Origin: Chara braunii
Taxonomy: Eukaryota > Streptophyta > Charophyceae > Charales > Characeae
Length of the DNA: 30,202 bases
Assembly (NCBI GenBank): GCA_003427395.1
Contig: BFEA01000322.1
Span: 1,342,071 to 1,372,272 of the forward strand
Direction: 5' to 3'
Positions 1 through 9,824 of the stretch are shown piece after piece. Numbering within the stretch: the first letter of the stretch is position 1; each line of letters opens with the position of its first letter. A model generated the notes under the pieces. It was given only the letters and a program-made list of their open reading frames with translations. It was not told where the DNA came from and did not search any database. A program made the position numbers and the translations under genes.

Positions 1-1095
1 GCGGTACAGACTGCGCGCTACCGGGTGGTTGGCTGCGGACGATACCCCGACTCACCCTTATAGGGCTTTCCTCTGCGTTCTGAACGAGGGACTTATATCA
101 GTCATTTTTAGACCCTACCGCTTTTCAAGAATCTTAAAACAATGGACTAATAATTAATTTTTTAGAAAATAGTACTCAAGCCCAAAACCCAACGGTTGAT
201 CGCGAACTAAACTCGCACTTATCAGTCCCAGACCCTAGCAATATGACTGCAGGTTTGGCGCTGTGGTCCCAGAATCTCTCTGTGCACCAGCCTTGCCGGG
301 ACAGCGACCCACGTTCACGCTGAAATCTAAAAACCCGATTTTCTACCTCTTCTCTCCTTTTCTTTCTTTTCTTATTTTCCTCCTTTTAGTTCTCACTGTA
401 TCTTTCCCTTATTCTGGCCACCGGGGTCCGCACGATTCGGACAAATAGGTCTGGTATGGGTATACGAAGGGTCAGGTAAGACCCAGACCATGAGACCAGT
501 TGCAGTCGGAGACCTGAATCGGCAGCCCTCCCTATGAAGTGCCAAAACAACAGTTGAGAAACTAAGAATAGGAAAATTATGTAAATAAACAATAATAACA
601 ATAGACAGGAAATCGTAGCATCTCAGTGACTTGCGGCCACTGGATTTTCCCCATACAAAAGCGGGTTTAAATTTTGGCGTTTTATTTTTCTCTTTCTCTT
701 TTCTTTTCCGACAACGACTTTCTGTCTCATGCACCTTACCCATAACTCGGCAACAGGGCACTCGGCGCGCAGTAGAAAAGATTGCACCACCCCCTTCATC
801 TCCGCGTCCCATGGCGAGCCTAGCGGCTACCACGACCACAGGCCGTCGTGCTCTGCTGTACAGCAGGGCGCCGAGCCTGCGTGGACCAACGGAAGTCCTG
901 TGGCGCACCCCTTTTTGTCGAGCGTACTGCCACTGGGACTGGTCCGCGCCAAGGCACAACCTGGGTACTAGGGACAACAGGGGTCCAGGATATATCTACA
1001 GGCTGGAGCATCAGAACGGGGAGCTGGTACAAGAACTGGTACCAAGCAGGGCTTGGTACACAGAGGAGGGTCGGGAAGTCATGCCCTCCGACACC
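1..1095. other. Unassigned region with palindromes, no recognisable gene
   Basis: I recognise no protein family in any frame here; the short open frames have no domain-like pattern. The stretch around 350-400 is pyrimidine-rich and 560-605 is AT-rich. A perfect 14-bp palindrome (CTGCTGTACAGCAG) lies at 853-866. A strong hairpin lies at 1039-1059, with 9-bp arms GTACCAAGC/GCTTGGTAC and a 3-nt loop. Recognisable retrotransposon coding begins abruptly near 1096, so this sequence is probably what Gy1's broken 5' end abuts. Confidence 0.5.
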
Positions 1096-2396
1096 GGTTT
1101 GTTGTTGTTTACCTGGATGATATACTCATATTCAGCAAATCGATGGAGGAGCACATGAGACGTCTTGAGGATGTGTTGCAGGTCCTCAAGGAAGCGCAAC
1201 TCCATCTCAACTTGAAGAAATATGATTTTGGGAGGGATAACATTATCTACCTTGGGCACCGGTTGTATGTTGCAGGTCTACAGCCTGAGGCAACTAAGGT
1301 TGAGGTCATCCGCAATTGGCCTCAACCGGCGAATGTCCGCGAGTTGCGTTCTTTTCTTGATCTTGCGTTATACTACCATAAGTTTGTGCCTAAATTTTCT
1401 ATCATCGCCCGTCTGCTGTCTAGATTGACCAGCAAGAATGTGTCCTATACATGGGATGGGGAATGCACGAAAGCCTTCCAAACAATAAAGGAGGTTTTGG
1501 TGAGTCATCCGGTGCTCCGCATTGCAGATCCCAAAATCACATTCGTAGTAACTACGGATGCCAGTTTGTATGGGATTGGTGCAGTGCCGCAACAAGATGA
1601 CGGCGACGGCCTACGTCCGCTAGAATTTTACAGCAAACGTATGCCCAGTCACAAGGTAGTTGCCTCCACTTACATGCAAGAACTCTATGCCTTGAGAGAG
1701 GCACTAGACCACTGGAAGCACTACCTCTTGGGTTGCCATTTCAAATTGTTCTCAGACCACGAGACATTGAAATGGGTTCAGACACAGAACAATCCCTCAA
1801 CTACACTGACCCGATGGCTGCATGAGATTGTTGTGTATGATTTTGAGATTAAGCACAAGAAAGGTTGTTATAATCGAGTTGCGGATGCTTTGTCGCGCCA
1901 CCCTGAGTACATGAGTTGCCTTGTGGGTTTCTATGACCTGCGTAAAAATTTGAAGGAGGAACTCATCGAGCATACTTCCAAGGATCCGGAACTCAGTCCC
2001 ATCCTTGAGCAGATTCGGGCTGACCCTAGCAGTCAATCTGATTTCCATGAATGCAAGGGTCTTCTCTTCCGACGCTACGGGAAGCATGACCAATTGTGTG
2101 TGCCCAACCATGAGCCGATCATGACCCACTTCTTGGATTTGACTCACGGCCGGAGTGGACACTTCGGTGTTGAAAAGACATACGGGAATCTGTTGGAAAA
2201 GTTTGTGTGGCCTGGAATGAAAAGAATGGCTCAAAGGTTTGTGTCTGAGTGTGAAGTTTGTCAACGCATCAAACCATCTCGACAGAACCCTATGGGCTGC
2301 TGCACCCTCTTCCTATCCCTGATGGCCCGGGTGAGTCTGTTTCCATTGACTTCACGGACATGGGGAAGAAGAGCAGAAACGGTTATTCACAAGTAA
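1053..2396 (+). pseudogene. Gy1 pol part 1: RT C-terminus, RNase H, integrase zinc finger
   Basis: Retrotransposon polymerase fragment. The open frame runs from 1053, but recognisable coding starts near 1098 with FVVVYLDDILIFSK, the RT motif holding two catalytic aspartates. RNase H follows: VTTDASLYGIGA, ELYALREALDHWKHYLLG, FSDHETLKW and VADALSRHP, so the usual acidic residues are present. The integrase N-terminal zinc-binding region is at about residues 370-410 (GRSGHFGVEKT, WPGMKR, CEVCQRIK). The last ~30 residues after QNP are out of frame and meaningless, because real coding passes to another frame near 2285. The starting Met is only the first ATG of the open frame, not a native start: fingers and most of the palm are missing. 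The RT fragment cannot be functional. Family assignment is secure. Confidence 0.9.
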
Positions 2397-3391
2397 TGGT
2401 GATCGTCGATCGTTTTTCCAAACTTTTGAATCTAATCCCATTACCACCTCACACCCCAACTGACCTTGTGATCGAAGAATTTAACAAGAGGTACATTCTG
2501 CAGTGCGGTGCCCCGAAGACTTTTGTGAGTGATCGGGATACCCGGTTCATAAGTGCAGATTGGAAAGACTTCACCTCCCAGACCTATGACATGAAACTCA
2601 AGATGACGTCTGGCCGACACCCCGAAGCCAATGGACTAGCTAAGGAGATCAACCAGACCGTAATCCAACTTCTCAGGGCTCTTATCGTGCCTGACCAGAA
2701 CTCTTGGGATGAGGAGTTGCCGATTGTGCAGGGGTTGTACAACAACTTCATCCACTCCTCCACCGGGATGACGCCTAACCGGCTGCATCTTGGATGGAAA
2801 ATCCGCAATCCTCTATCTTATCTGTTCCCAGAACAGCCACCTGGCCTAACACCTGGCCAGCCAGGCTACAACGCTAAGTATGATCGTTTGCTCAAAGTTG
2901 TTGTCGCAGCTATGGAAAGGCGACGCAGTGCCATGATTAAGCATGCCAACAAAAAGCGCCAGCCTGATCCTTTCACAGTGGGAAGTTATGTTTGGGTCAA
3001 GATGTCTGAGTTTTCTGAAGAAGAATGCATATCACGAAAACTTCTTCCTCAGTACTACGGTCCCTGGAAGGTGCTGAATCGAGTAGGTAATGATTCCTGC
3101 GGTCCTTCTTACACGATTGATGTGCCTTCTCATCTGCGCACATACCCAGTTTTTCACGCATCAAAGTTTTTTCCGTATGAGCCACCTGAGACGTTCAAGT
3201 ACCGAGAATCGATGATTCCCTTCACAATCAATGGTCGTCACGAGGTTGATAGAATCGTCGAGCACAGTGGAAAAGGGAGAAACAGACAGTATAAAGTGCA
3301 TTTTTTGTACCACCCACTGAATGACTTCTACTGGATTGCTAAGAAAGACCTACTGCAGAGTGCACCTCGCATCGTTAACGCCTATGAATGA
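2258..3391 (+). pseudogene. Gy1 pol part 2: integrase core and chromodomain-like C-terminus
   Basis: Continuation of the same polyprotein in a different frame; meaningful coding starts near 2283 (YGLLHPLPIPDGPGESV). The integrase core carries its acidic triad: D in SIDFTD, D in VSDRDTRF, E in the HPEANGLAKEINQ block. The usual HPxTDGQTE spacing around the glutamate is altered to HPEANGLAKE, so activity is doubtful. The C-terminal part contains the GxYVWVK and LLPQYYGPWKVL blocks typical of gypsy integrases, then YPVFHASKFFPYEPP. The tail EVDRIVEHSGKGRNRQYKVHF through FYWIAKKDL is chromodomain-like; in characterised chromoviruses this domain guides integration to chromatin. The frame ends cleanly at a TGA at 3389-3391, 142 bp before the polypurine tract, as expected for the 3' end of pol. 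Confidence 0.9.
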
Positions 3392-3533
3392 TTGACCACT
3401 TTTGAACAGCAACCAAAATTCACTGCTACCCTGACTCCTACGGAACACACCAAATCTCTCTTTGCTATTTACGCCTATGATGCATTATGCAAGGACTCTG
3501 ATTGAGTTACTCGCTCGAAGGGACCTCGCTCTT

Positions 3534-3546
3534 AAAGGGGGGGTAG
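3534..3546 (+). other. Polypurine tract of Gy1
   Basis: AAAGGGGGGGTAG lies directly before the LTR start TGTAATGACC. A G-rich tract adjoining the 3' LTR is the plus-strand DNA primer in LTR retrotransposons. The position 142 bp after the pol stop fits. The function is inferred from position and composition. Confidence 0.8.
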
Positions 3547-4914
3547 TGTAATGACCCGTCAAAACACAGACTGAGAACACTGCTGATTTCTGAAGTTCTG
3601 CCGATGGAATGGATGCCTTGCTGAGATTCCCGCTTTCTGCTATGTTTTCCAAGTCTGTCTAAGTGTGCGTGCTTGTGACTTGCGTGCCGTCTGAGTGTTT
3701 GTCGGAATGATTGTGGGTGTGACCCGCAAGGGTACTTGCTTGTTTGGCAGGCCCGTAGGGCCGATACTTACCTGTGGCCGTGGCATTGAGGGTTGTAGCA
3801 GGGAAAAACACTCAAGTGGTGAAGCTAGCGGCTCTGCGGCCCTTGGGGTAGCGGAAAAACACTCAAGTAGGCCGGTAGGCCGATACTGCACCCCACTGCA
3901 GTTGGCGTGAGGGGGTATTGGAGGCCGAGCAGAAAAAGACAAAGTTGGCATTTTTAGAGTCCAGTAGCGGTAGGGTAGGTCTAGCCGGTACCAGTCCAAC
4001 CAGTCTGAGTCTAGAGCCTATACGGGTAATATCAGGGTCTGCAATGATGTTTCCCTCCTAAACGGAGGAGGTACCGGTTGCTTGGAGAGGCCGAGCGGCC
4101 TAGAAGTCACCGCCCAGGAGGCAAGTAGGCCGCTATATCAAGCGGCAGGGCGGAGAGCCCAGCCTCATTCTTCAGTGTGCAAGTTTGGCGACACGCTGCT
4201 AGAGCGCTGGCTGGAGTAGCGCTGGGTACCTCAGCGCTGCTGGGAGGAAGAAGCCGGGAGCTCTTACCTTGGCCATGGTGGAGCTCTACCGGTAGGAGGA
4301 GGGAGAAGGGGACCAAGGGGGAGAGTGGCGAGGTACTTACTGGCTATGGTAGACACCATCTTCATCTTCTTGCTAGGCTACATCAGGAAGGCCCCAGTGG
4401 GGGTAGTGCCGCATCAAGGAAGCTCGGGACATAGTCAGGCATGGTGGCTAAGTGGGCAGCGGCATAGCTGCATGGTGATTACCTTCAAGTGGGGCAGCGG
4501 CGTAGCTGCTTTGAGTTGTCCTTTGGACAGGAGGCTGAAGCCTCAGTAGTCCACGATAGCCTCGGCCTGTATGTAGAGGAAGAGGAAGGGTTGCCATGGC
4601 TATGGTGGACCTCATGTTGTGCCTGCAGTAGAAGTGGGATTCAGACATTCATTCTAGTTCAGTCATTCAACATTATTATTATTATTTCTTGTTTGAATAA
4701 GAGGGAGGAGATAAGGAGGAAGGGTTGGTTGGCGAAGAAGAAGAGCCTTGACATTGGTTTATGCTGGAGTACATCATCATCTTCTTCTTTCTCACTTCTT
4801 CTTCTTCTTCTTTCCCTCTCTTTCCTCTTCAAGTTCATTCATTTCTTTTGCAATTGGATGGCATTGTACTTTCAGATGAATGTATACTTCGAAATTGGTC
4901 AGGATCGTAACACA
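3547..4914 (+). repeat. Gy1 3' LTR (~1.37 kb)
   Basis: It starts TGTAATGACC right after the purine tract and probably ends ...GGATCGTAACACA (TG...CA, with TGTAA/TAACA as short inverted ends). The 3' edge could be 4912 or 4914. Internal duplications: GAAAAACACTCAAGT occurs twice near 3805-3870, and AGTGGGCAGCGGCATAGCTGC recurs, slightly changed, about 37 bp downstream at 4451-4510. The far part (4680-4860) has ATT and CTT triplet runs. No protein is encoded. Bases 3553-4861 recur exactly at 9858-11166, which I read as an assembly artefact. The 5 bp after the LTR (GGTAG) equal the last 5 bp of the purine tract before it, probably by chance. Confidence 0.8.
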
Positions 4915-5906
4915 GGTAGAATAGAGGAATTTCGCCAACATCCCGAACACGCAGAAGCCTCAACGACAGGTCACGAGGGTGCGCGCTCAAAGCCCTCTAC
5001 TGCCGCGGTGGCCACCCCACGCCCTACAAGAAGGTTAACAACCTTGAGATATCACACTGAACTGCCCTGCCGTTGGCAATTGCAACATTTTATCCATTTG
5101 CTCCCGACGGAGCTCGAACTCAGGTCTGTATTCCAACAGTTCAGTGGTGAACCCACTAAGCTCTATGTTTTTCACGTGTGCGTACACTTATGTTCAATCT
5201 CTAACAATATGGTTGTGCTAACCACTTTGTTGCGCTTTCTATTTTGCTTCGGATGCATTGAAAACTCACACGATGATCCAACACATGTATGTTGAATAAT
5301 CACATGTACACCTGTCTAATCATTACATGTACACCTTATTCACTTTCTACCATAACTCTAATTCCAAACCCGCATGTTTTATGTATACAATAACGTTTTT
5401 TTTTTTGTTTTTTTTTTTTACAATAACGTTGATATAATCATATAAAAGACATTATGCTGAACTCCCATATATTCTATTTTTCCTCTTCTCACCCTGCCAC
5501 TGGTATATAATCTTTGTGTACCCCCTTCTAATGTGTGCGAAACCGCACTGACCGTTCTCGTCTTTATTTATTTTTCCTTATGTTTTGGTAGTGATACGGT
5601 GGAAGTTCCATGGAACCAATATGGGTCCGTATTCAAACTAGCATGGAGTATAAATCAGGTAGCGGGCGATGCCCGCATGCAGTCTGAGCGGCGAAGAAGT
5701 AGAAGGGCCGTGTGGCGCACCATTCCGCTACCTTCATGATGCTGAAATGAACCAAGTACTCGTCAAGTTCCACCTCGCATACAACAATGAACACTCACAT
5801 GAGAGATCACACGAGAGAAGCCAAACCAAGATACGATCAGCACATGAAGATGTCATCTCCAAAATTATTATCAATATACAAGAAATGTTTTGTCTCCAGC
5901 GGGCTG

Positions 5907-5909
<3 letters not shown>
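4915..5909. other. Unassigned AT-rich flank, no recognisable gene
   Basis: No protein motif, RNA gene or clear repeat. Poly-T runs occur near 5398-5421, and AATAACGTT is repeated on either side of that T tract. This may be host DNA between Gy1 and Gy2, or the far outer end of the Gy2 LTR, whose left boundary I could not fix. Confidence 0.4.
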
Positions 5910-5960
<51 letters not shown>

Positions 5961-5980
5961 ACACACACACGCGCGCACAC
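5910..5980. repeat. (CA)n microsatellite
   Basis: About 71 bp of CA dinucleotides with one AT interruption near 5955, followed by a short CG-containing stretch (GCGCGCACAC). It lies just outside, or within the outer end of, the Gy2 LTR. The number of units in the assembly may not be reliable. Confidence 0.97.
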
Positions 5981-5984
5981 AGTA

Positions 5985-6055
5985 TGGATCTCAACCAGAT
6001 GGCGGCTATGGCTTCTCTCTCTTTTTGAGTATTGCTTCTCTCTTTGACTTGGCTG

Positions 6056-6147
<92 letters not shown>

Positions 6148-6678
6148 GATCATCACCCTGGATACACCCACTCAGGTAAGCTTACAAGTGGCTGCTATGG
6201 CCGCCCTACCTCCTACCTCCTTCTACCCTATGGAGTAGTTGTCGTGCACCCTCTTCCTCCCTCAGGCGCGAAGTGCCCAAGTTGCCTTAACGCACAAGCA
6301 GCAGCAGCGCTTCCGCATCTTACAATGGAACAAGTGATGAGCTGCTGCACTGTGGCAGCTAAATATAGGACCTGACTTGGCTTGGCCTGCTTCATACCGG
6401 TACCTGTCTGCTGCAAACATTTTGTCGGTATGGTACCTTCCAGACTTTCCTGGGACATGCTGCAAAATTGGCCTTGCGACTGTTGGACTGGACTGGACTT
6501 TTCTTGTCGGGTATCAGACGGACTTCTACCGATCTACGACGTTTTAGTACTGACACCTACTGACCTACGACACTTCAGCCTACGGACCCTACGGCCTATC
6601 CTACTGGGACAGCTTGGGACTAGAACACTTCGGGACTTTGGGACCAAAATTGGGTTGTCTGCAGCGTGAATCCTTTCA
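5985..6678 (-). repeat. Gy2 3' LTR (left edge uncertain)
   Basis: On the minus strand the LTR starts TGAAAGGATTCACGCTGC at 6678, right after a purine-rich stretch and the chromodomain end. It is homologous to the Gy3 LTR at ~13251-13978. Shared blocks in the same order: GGCTATGGC (6004 and 13251), ATCACCCTGGATA (6152 and 13299), GGC(T/A)GCTATGG (6190 and 13377), AGCGCTTCCGCAT (6306 and 13481). The left (outer) end is not resolved; homology reaches at least 6004. An 88-bp CT tract interrupts it. Confidence 0.65.
6059..6146. repeat. (CT)44 microsatellite inside the Gy2 LTR
   Basis: An uninterrupted 88-bp CT tract. It lies between the LTR blocks GGCTATGGC and ATCACCCTGGATA, which in the Gy3 LTR are separated by about 40 bp with no long CT tract. 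The tract therefore expanded after the two LTRs diverged. Confidence 0.97.
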
Positions 6679-6689
6679 TTCCCACCGGC

Positions 6690-7100
6690 CTCATTTCGAG
6701 GTCCTCCGAGAAAAATCCCATCTTTATCAGTCGTAGACGTTCATTCTTTTTCAGGCTCTCTCATAAAAGGAGACAATGCGAGGGGCGGTCTGTATTAGTT
6801 CCTCCCTGGGGAACCAACGATCTTTGCTAGGTCCCTGATAGGCAAATCTAACCTTGTACTGCCTCTGTGGTCTCCCGGAAGACGCCTTTAACCACTATTC
6901 TATCGACATCGTAACCTCTGTCCATGTCTGGTGGGATTATGGAGCGATGAGAGGGAAATTGATCATTCGTGACATAGGGAAGCAACTTGGATGCATGGAA
7001 CACCAAGTGCACGTGCAGGTGGGGTGGAATCTCGATAGTGTAGGATGGACCACCTGCCTCTCCCTTGACATCTAACAGTTGCCACGGTCCCCTTTACGTA
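6690..7100 (-). pseudogene. Gy2 chromodomain-like pol C-terminus
   Basis: Minus-strand translation across 6740-6950 gives GYDVDRIVVKGVFRE, then after a frameshift GRPQRQYKVRFAYQGP and KDRWFPREELIQTAPRIVSF. These match the chromodomain-like tails of Gy3 (14017-14310) and Gy4 (28908-29105) block for block. The frameshift falls near 6865-6880. The domain ends about 80 bp before the LTR edge. Non-functional remnant; the assignment rests on comparison with the two sister copies. Confidence 0.75.
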
Positions 7101-7177
7101 GGTAGTAGTTCCTATGAGATCCCTTCTTCCGGAACAAACTCCTTAGACTTGACCCAGACCAGGTCACCTACCGCAAA

Positions 7178-7399
7178 CTACGATGGACGTCGGTGCTTGT
7201 TGGCCTGCTCTACCATTTGATGTTGGGCCTTAAGGATGTTCTTCTTTACCTGCTCTAAGTCTTTCTCATACTGGATGGCAAATTCTCTCATACTAAGCGG
7301 TAATCTCTGAATTTGATCTGGATTCAGACAGTCAATCGGACATCTGGGTTGCCAGCCTTTGTGCAGCTCATTCGGTGTGCGTGTCGTGGACAAGTGCAT
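7178..7399 (-). pseudogene. Gy2 integrase C-terminal region fragment
   Basis: A 73-residue fragment. It starts with the block that follows the integrase catalytic glutamate (TPNELHKGWQPRCPIDCL), equivalent to TPNRLHLGWKIRNPLSYL in Gy1 and TPTELHLGWRPHRPVDCL in Gy4. A helical stretch (QYEKDLEQVKKNILKAQHQMVEQANKHRR) follows, as usual in gypsy integrases. Sequence between 7400 and 7588, where the third catalytic residue should lie, is broken up by stops. Non-functional remnant. Confidence 0.8.
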
Positions 7400-7588
7400 C
7401 GAATTGTTCTACGCCAACTGCACTTTGGAAAGATGTTTGTCCCAATCGATCTTGTCGAGCCCAATGTACATGCGCAGCACTTGCTGGAGCATCTTATTCA
7501 TCTGCTAAGTCTAACCGTTGGTCTCCGGGTGTCTACCGAAAGACATGGTCAGCTTTGACCCATATACCTTCATCAATTTTTGTCAGTG

Positions 7589-7846
7589 CTAGCCTGTGAA
7601 TCTGCTATATTTATCACTAGCAATCGTCAATGGGTGTTCGTGGTCCTTAACCCAATGATTGAAAAATTCTCTAATTACTAACTTTGTCTTCACTTCGGCG
7701 GGCAGCGAAATAAAAACAACAAAGTTATTGAACCTATCTACTGCTACCATCACTTGACTCTTGTTGTTTTTGCTTTTGACTTTCGTGTCTATAAAGTTGA
7801 TAGACACGAAGCCACCGGGACCGGACGAGACAGGTAGTGGCCTCAA
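7589..7846 (-). pseudogene. Gy2 integrase core fragment, first catalytic Asp lost
   Basis: The fragment begins with the GPGGFVSINFIDTKVK block and continues QVMVAVDRFNNFVVFISL, then DHEHPLTIASDKYSRFTG. In relatives the first block reads SIDF; here the codon is AAC, so the first catalytic aspartate has become asparagine. The second aspartate (ASDKYSRF) remains. The adjacent D in FIDTK is not the catalytic position in relatives. Together with the RT change, this makes Gy2 catalytically dead twice over. Confidence 0.85.
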
Positions 7847-7919
7847 CAGGTCAAGTGGGCCTTGTGTGGAACTTTTGCTCCGTTGACATAAGTGACAGCC
7901 CTGGATATAGGCAATGCAA

Positions 7920-8252
7920 TCATGTTTTATACCAACTTAGGTGTAAAACTTTTGTCTCGAATAATAGTATGTCGGTCACTCTATAATCCAAGACTTCGTG
8001 CGGTGCAGTCTGCACTTTCTTAATTAGTTCGTTGTAAACAGGTTCGTTAGCATACGCAACTTTGATATGCTGCTTTAGTTCAGTAACTGCATCGAGATAG
8101 GTTAGGATGGCACCGAAGAAATCTGAGCGTCTACTTAGCGCGTCAGCGACGACGTTGTATTTGCCCTTGACAGGTTTCAACTCAAAGTCAAACTGATTTA
8201 TTTCCCCAACCCACCTAGTCAACTTAGGGGTCATCCAGGCCTGGGTTTTCAA
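7920..8252 (-). pseudogene. Gy2 RNase H C-terminus and connection to integrase
   Basis: Blocks: QAWMTPKLTRWVGEINQFDF, ELKPVKGKYNVVADALSRR (the conserved RNase H end with the DAL aspartate), SDFFGAILTYLDA, then the linker toward the integrase zinc finger. It matches Gy4 27466-27813 and Gy3 14435-14600 closely. The integrase zinc-binding histidines and cysteines between 7847 and 7919 are not in an open frame. Confidence 0.87.
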
Positions 8253-8342
8253 GAAGCGGAGGGTCTCATGATCGGAGTAGACTTTGGAGTGCCTTCCTAG
8301 GAGATAGTGTCGCCAATGTTTTGGTGCTTCTTACAAAGCGAA

Positions 8343-8696
8343 CTACTCGTGCTCATATGTCGACGCGACAACCTTCTTTCTACGCAACCTGCAAGACATG
8401 AACTCAACAAGACGGTACCCATTTCTATCGTTTTGCTGGAGTACGGCGCCAATTCCATATTGACTTGCATCAGTTGTGACGATGAATGAGCGTAATGGGT
8501 CGGCAACTTTCAAGACCAGGTACTCAATCAGGGACTTCTTCAATTTCTTGGAGGCTGAGGTACGATGTTTGTCCCGCTTCCATATTGTTTCCTTCCTCAG
8601 CAGCTTGCGCAGCGGCGCAACTATTATGGTGCAGTTTCGGACAAACTTTCGATAGTAATTGGCTAATCCTAGGAATAACCGCAGATCGGTCAACAT
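8343..8696 (-). pseudogene. Gy2 RT thumb/connection and RNase H N-terminus
   Basis: Blocks in order: TDLRLFLGLANYYRKFVRN (the conserved gypsy segment after the RT palm), PLRKLLRKETIWKRDK, then the RNase H start FIVTTDASQYGIGAVLQQND with its first catalytic aspartate, and VEFMSCRLRRKKVVASTYE. Reading continues in other frames toward 8252. The bases after 8343 are damaged, since the consensus ELYALRQ stretch is out of frame. Non-functional fragment. Confidence 0.87.
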
Positions 8697-8744
8697 GTTC
8701 GTTGTTGGCCAGTCCCTAATTGTTGCTATCTTCGCGTCTTTCTA

Positions 8745-8933
8745 TCACACTTCATCTCCATCTAGTACGTGGCCTGAGTACAGTACTTGACGCTTGACCC
8801 ACTCACACTTCTTCGGGTTCAATTTGAACTTTGCATGCTGGATTTTCTCTAAGATCAAACGCAGATGTTCCTGCTGCTCTTCTAGAGTCTTGCTAAAAAT
8901 CAAAATGTTATCTAAATAAACGACTACAACCAC
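8745..8933 (-). pseudogene. Gy2 RT palm fragment with YLDN at the active site
   Basis: Reads VVVVYLDNILIFSKTLEEQQ and continues LKLNPKKCEW-like to VLYSGHVLDGDEV. The catalytic YxDD motif is YLDN: the second aspartate has become asparagine, which in characterised RTs abolishes or severely reduces activity. Sister copies Gy3 and Gy4 keep YLDD. It overlaps the upstream RT fragment (8924-9214) by 10 bp in another frame, marking a frameshift just before the active site. Confidence 0.88.
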
Positions 8934-9244
8934 TCACGAAAGAGGTCGTTCATGCATCTTTGGAAGGTAGTACGGGTGTTCGTTAGACCAAACTGCATGA
9001 CCACAAACTCGTAGTGGTCGTAGCACGTCCTAAAGGCTCTCTTATGCTGGTCCTCGGGCTGCACTTTTATCTGATGGTACATCGATTTCAAGTCAATCTT
9101 GAAAAAGTACTTGTAACCCTGCACTCTATCCAACAAATCATTTATCCTAGGCAATGACTCGATGTAGTTCACGGTAATTGCGTTCAAACCCATATAGTCA
9201 ATGCACATGCGCAATTCGCCTTCCTTCTTAGGTACGAATAGGAT
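8924..9244 (-). pseudogene. Gy2 RT fingers/palm fragment up to the insertion
   Basis: On the minus strand coding resumes at 9244 immediately after the insertion (ILFVPKKEGELRMCIDY). It passes LNAITVNYIESLPRINDLL, KYFFKIDLKSMYHQIKVQ (catalytic aspartate in KIDL), FRTCYDHYEFVVMQFGLTN and TTFQRCMNDLF. These are the standard gypsy RT blocks. MQFG replaces the usual MPFG. The first residues ILF are also encoded at the other side of the insertion, in the target-site duplication. Confidence 0.88.
9235..9244. repeat. Target-site duplication, left copy
   Basis: CGAATAGGAT at the left edge of the insertion, repeated exactly at 11643-11652. In the uninterrupted RT these bases occur once and encode part of SILFV on the minus strand. 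The flanking coding is collinear across the two copies. Confidence 0.8.
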
Positions 9245-9420
9245 GTGTGTCTTTTTAACACTGAACGGGGGAATTAAACTCTCGTTGAATCCTGTTGAAA
9301 CTGAAAAAATCCCATTGAATTCCCGTTAAATGCGAAAATGGGTCGCTCCCGCACTTTTAGGAAAAACGAAATTGTTGTGCGGGGTCCGGAATACGTGGCC
9401 CTGGGCACCTGCGCACTCAA

Positions 9421-9451
9421 CCCCCCCCCTCTCTAAAAAAAAAAAAAAAAA
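9421..9451. repeat. C9 and A17 homopolymer runs
   Basis: Nine C at 9421-9429 and seventeen A at 9435-9451, separated by TCTCT. Low complexity inside the insertion; possibly the tail of a small element, but no other sign supports that. Confidence 0.8.
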
Positions 9452-9611
9452 CATTCTCCCAACCCCTGAAGCACCTCTTATACAACCGAATTAGACCAAC
9501 ACCGACCGACCTGCCAACCACCACTAACCAACCCCTCGGCATCAGTCCCCAAACCTACCTGGAAGCCCTCTAAGCCATCCGCCCCCAGATCCCCCAACCC
9601 CCAAGGCCCCA

Positions 9612-9824
9612 ATTATGTGTGTGCAGGTGTGCTGTGTGTGCAGGTATGTGTGTATGTGTGTGCCTGCATGTGATTAAGAAAAGAAAAAGAAAAAAAAGGA
9701 AGTGTGCTTGTGCATGAACATGTATGTACGCGCATGTGTTTGTGTATGCGTGTGTTTGTAAGTGTGCGTGCATGTGTGTGTATGCGCGCATCATTGTTGG
9801 CGTGAATGTGTGTGTGTGTATGTG
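9612..9824. repeat. Degenerate TG-rich low-complexity tract
   Basis: An irregular TG/TGTA/TGCA-rich stretch broken by an A/G-rich segment (9675-9702). It ends exactly where the adapter sequence starts. No coding support. Confidence 0.8.

Larger units (their letters stand above)
1096..4914 (+). mobile_element. Gy1: 5'-truncated Ty3/gypsy chromovirus with 3' LTR
   Basis: Order seen: end of the RT palm, RNase H, integrase zinc-binding region, integrase core, chromodomain-like tail, purine tract, LTR. The order RT-RNase H-integrase identifies Ty3/gypsy rather than copia, and the C-terminal chromodomain-like tail points to a chromovirus. The 5' LTR, gag, protease and the first two thirds of RT are missing: similarity starts at the YLDD-containing strand near 1098. 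A frameshift near 2285 breaks the polyprotein. Gy1 differs from the other three elements in protein sequence, purine tract and LTR start, so it is a separate lineage. Confidence 0.9.

Noticed and set aside
631-1158. A 175-codon plus-strand open frame
   Set aside because: No recognisable motif. It overlaps competing frames of similar length on both strands and runs into retrotransposon sequence.
4489-5295. A 268-codon open frame over the Gy1 LTR
   Set aside because: It spans the LTR end and its flank, is dominated by low-complexity serine/leucine runs from CTT triplets, and has no domain.
5669-6375. Open frames rich in Thr-His or Ser-Leu repeats
   Set aside because: They are translations of the CA and CT microsatellites.
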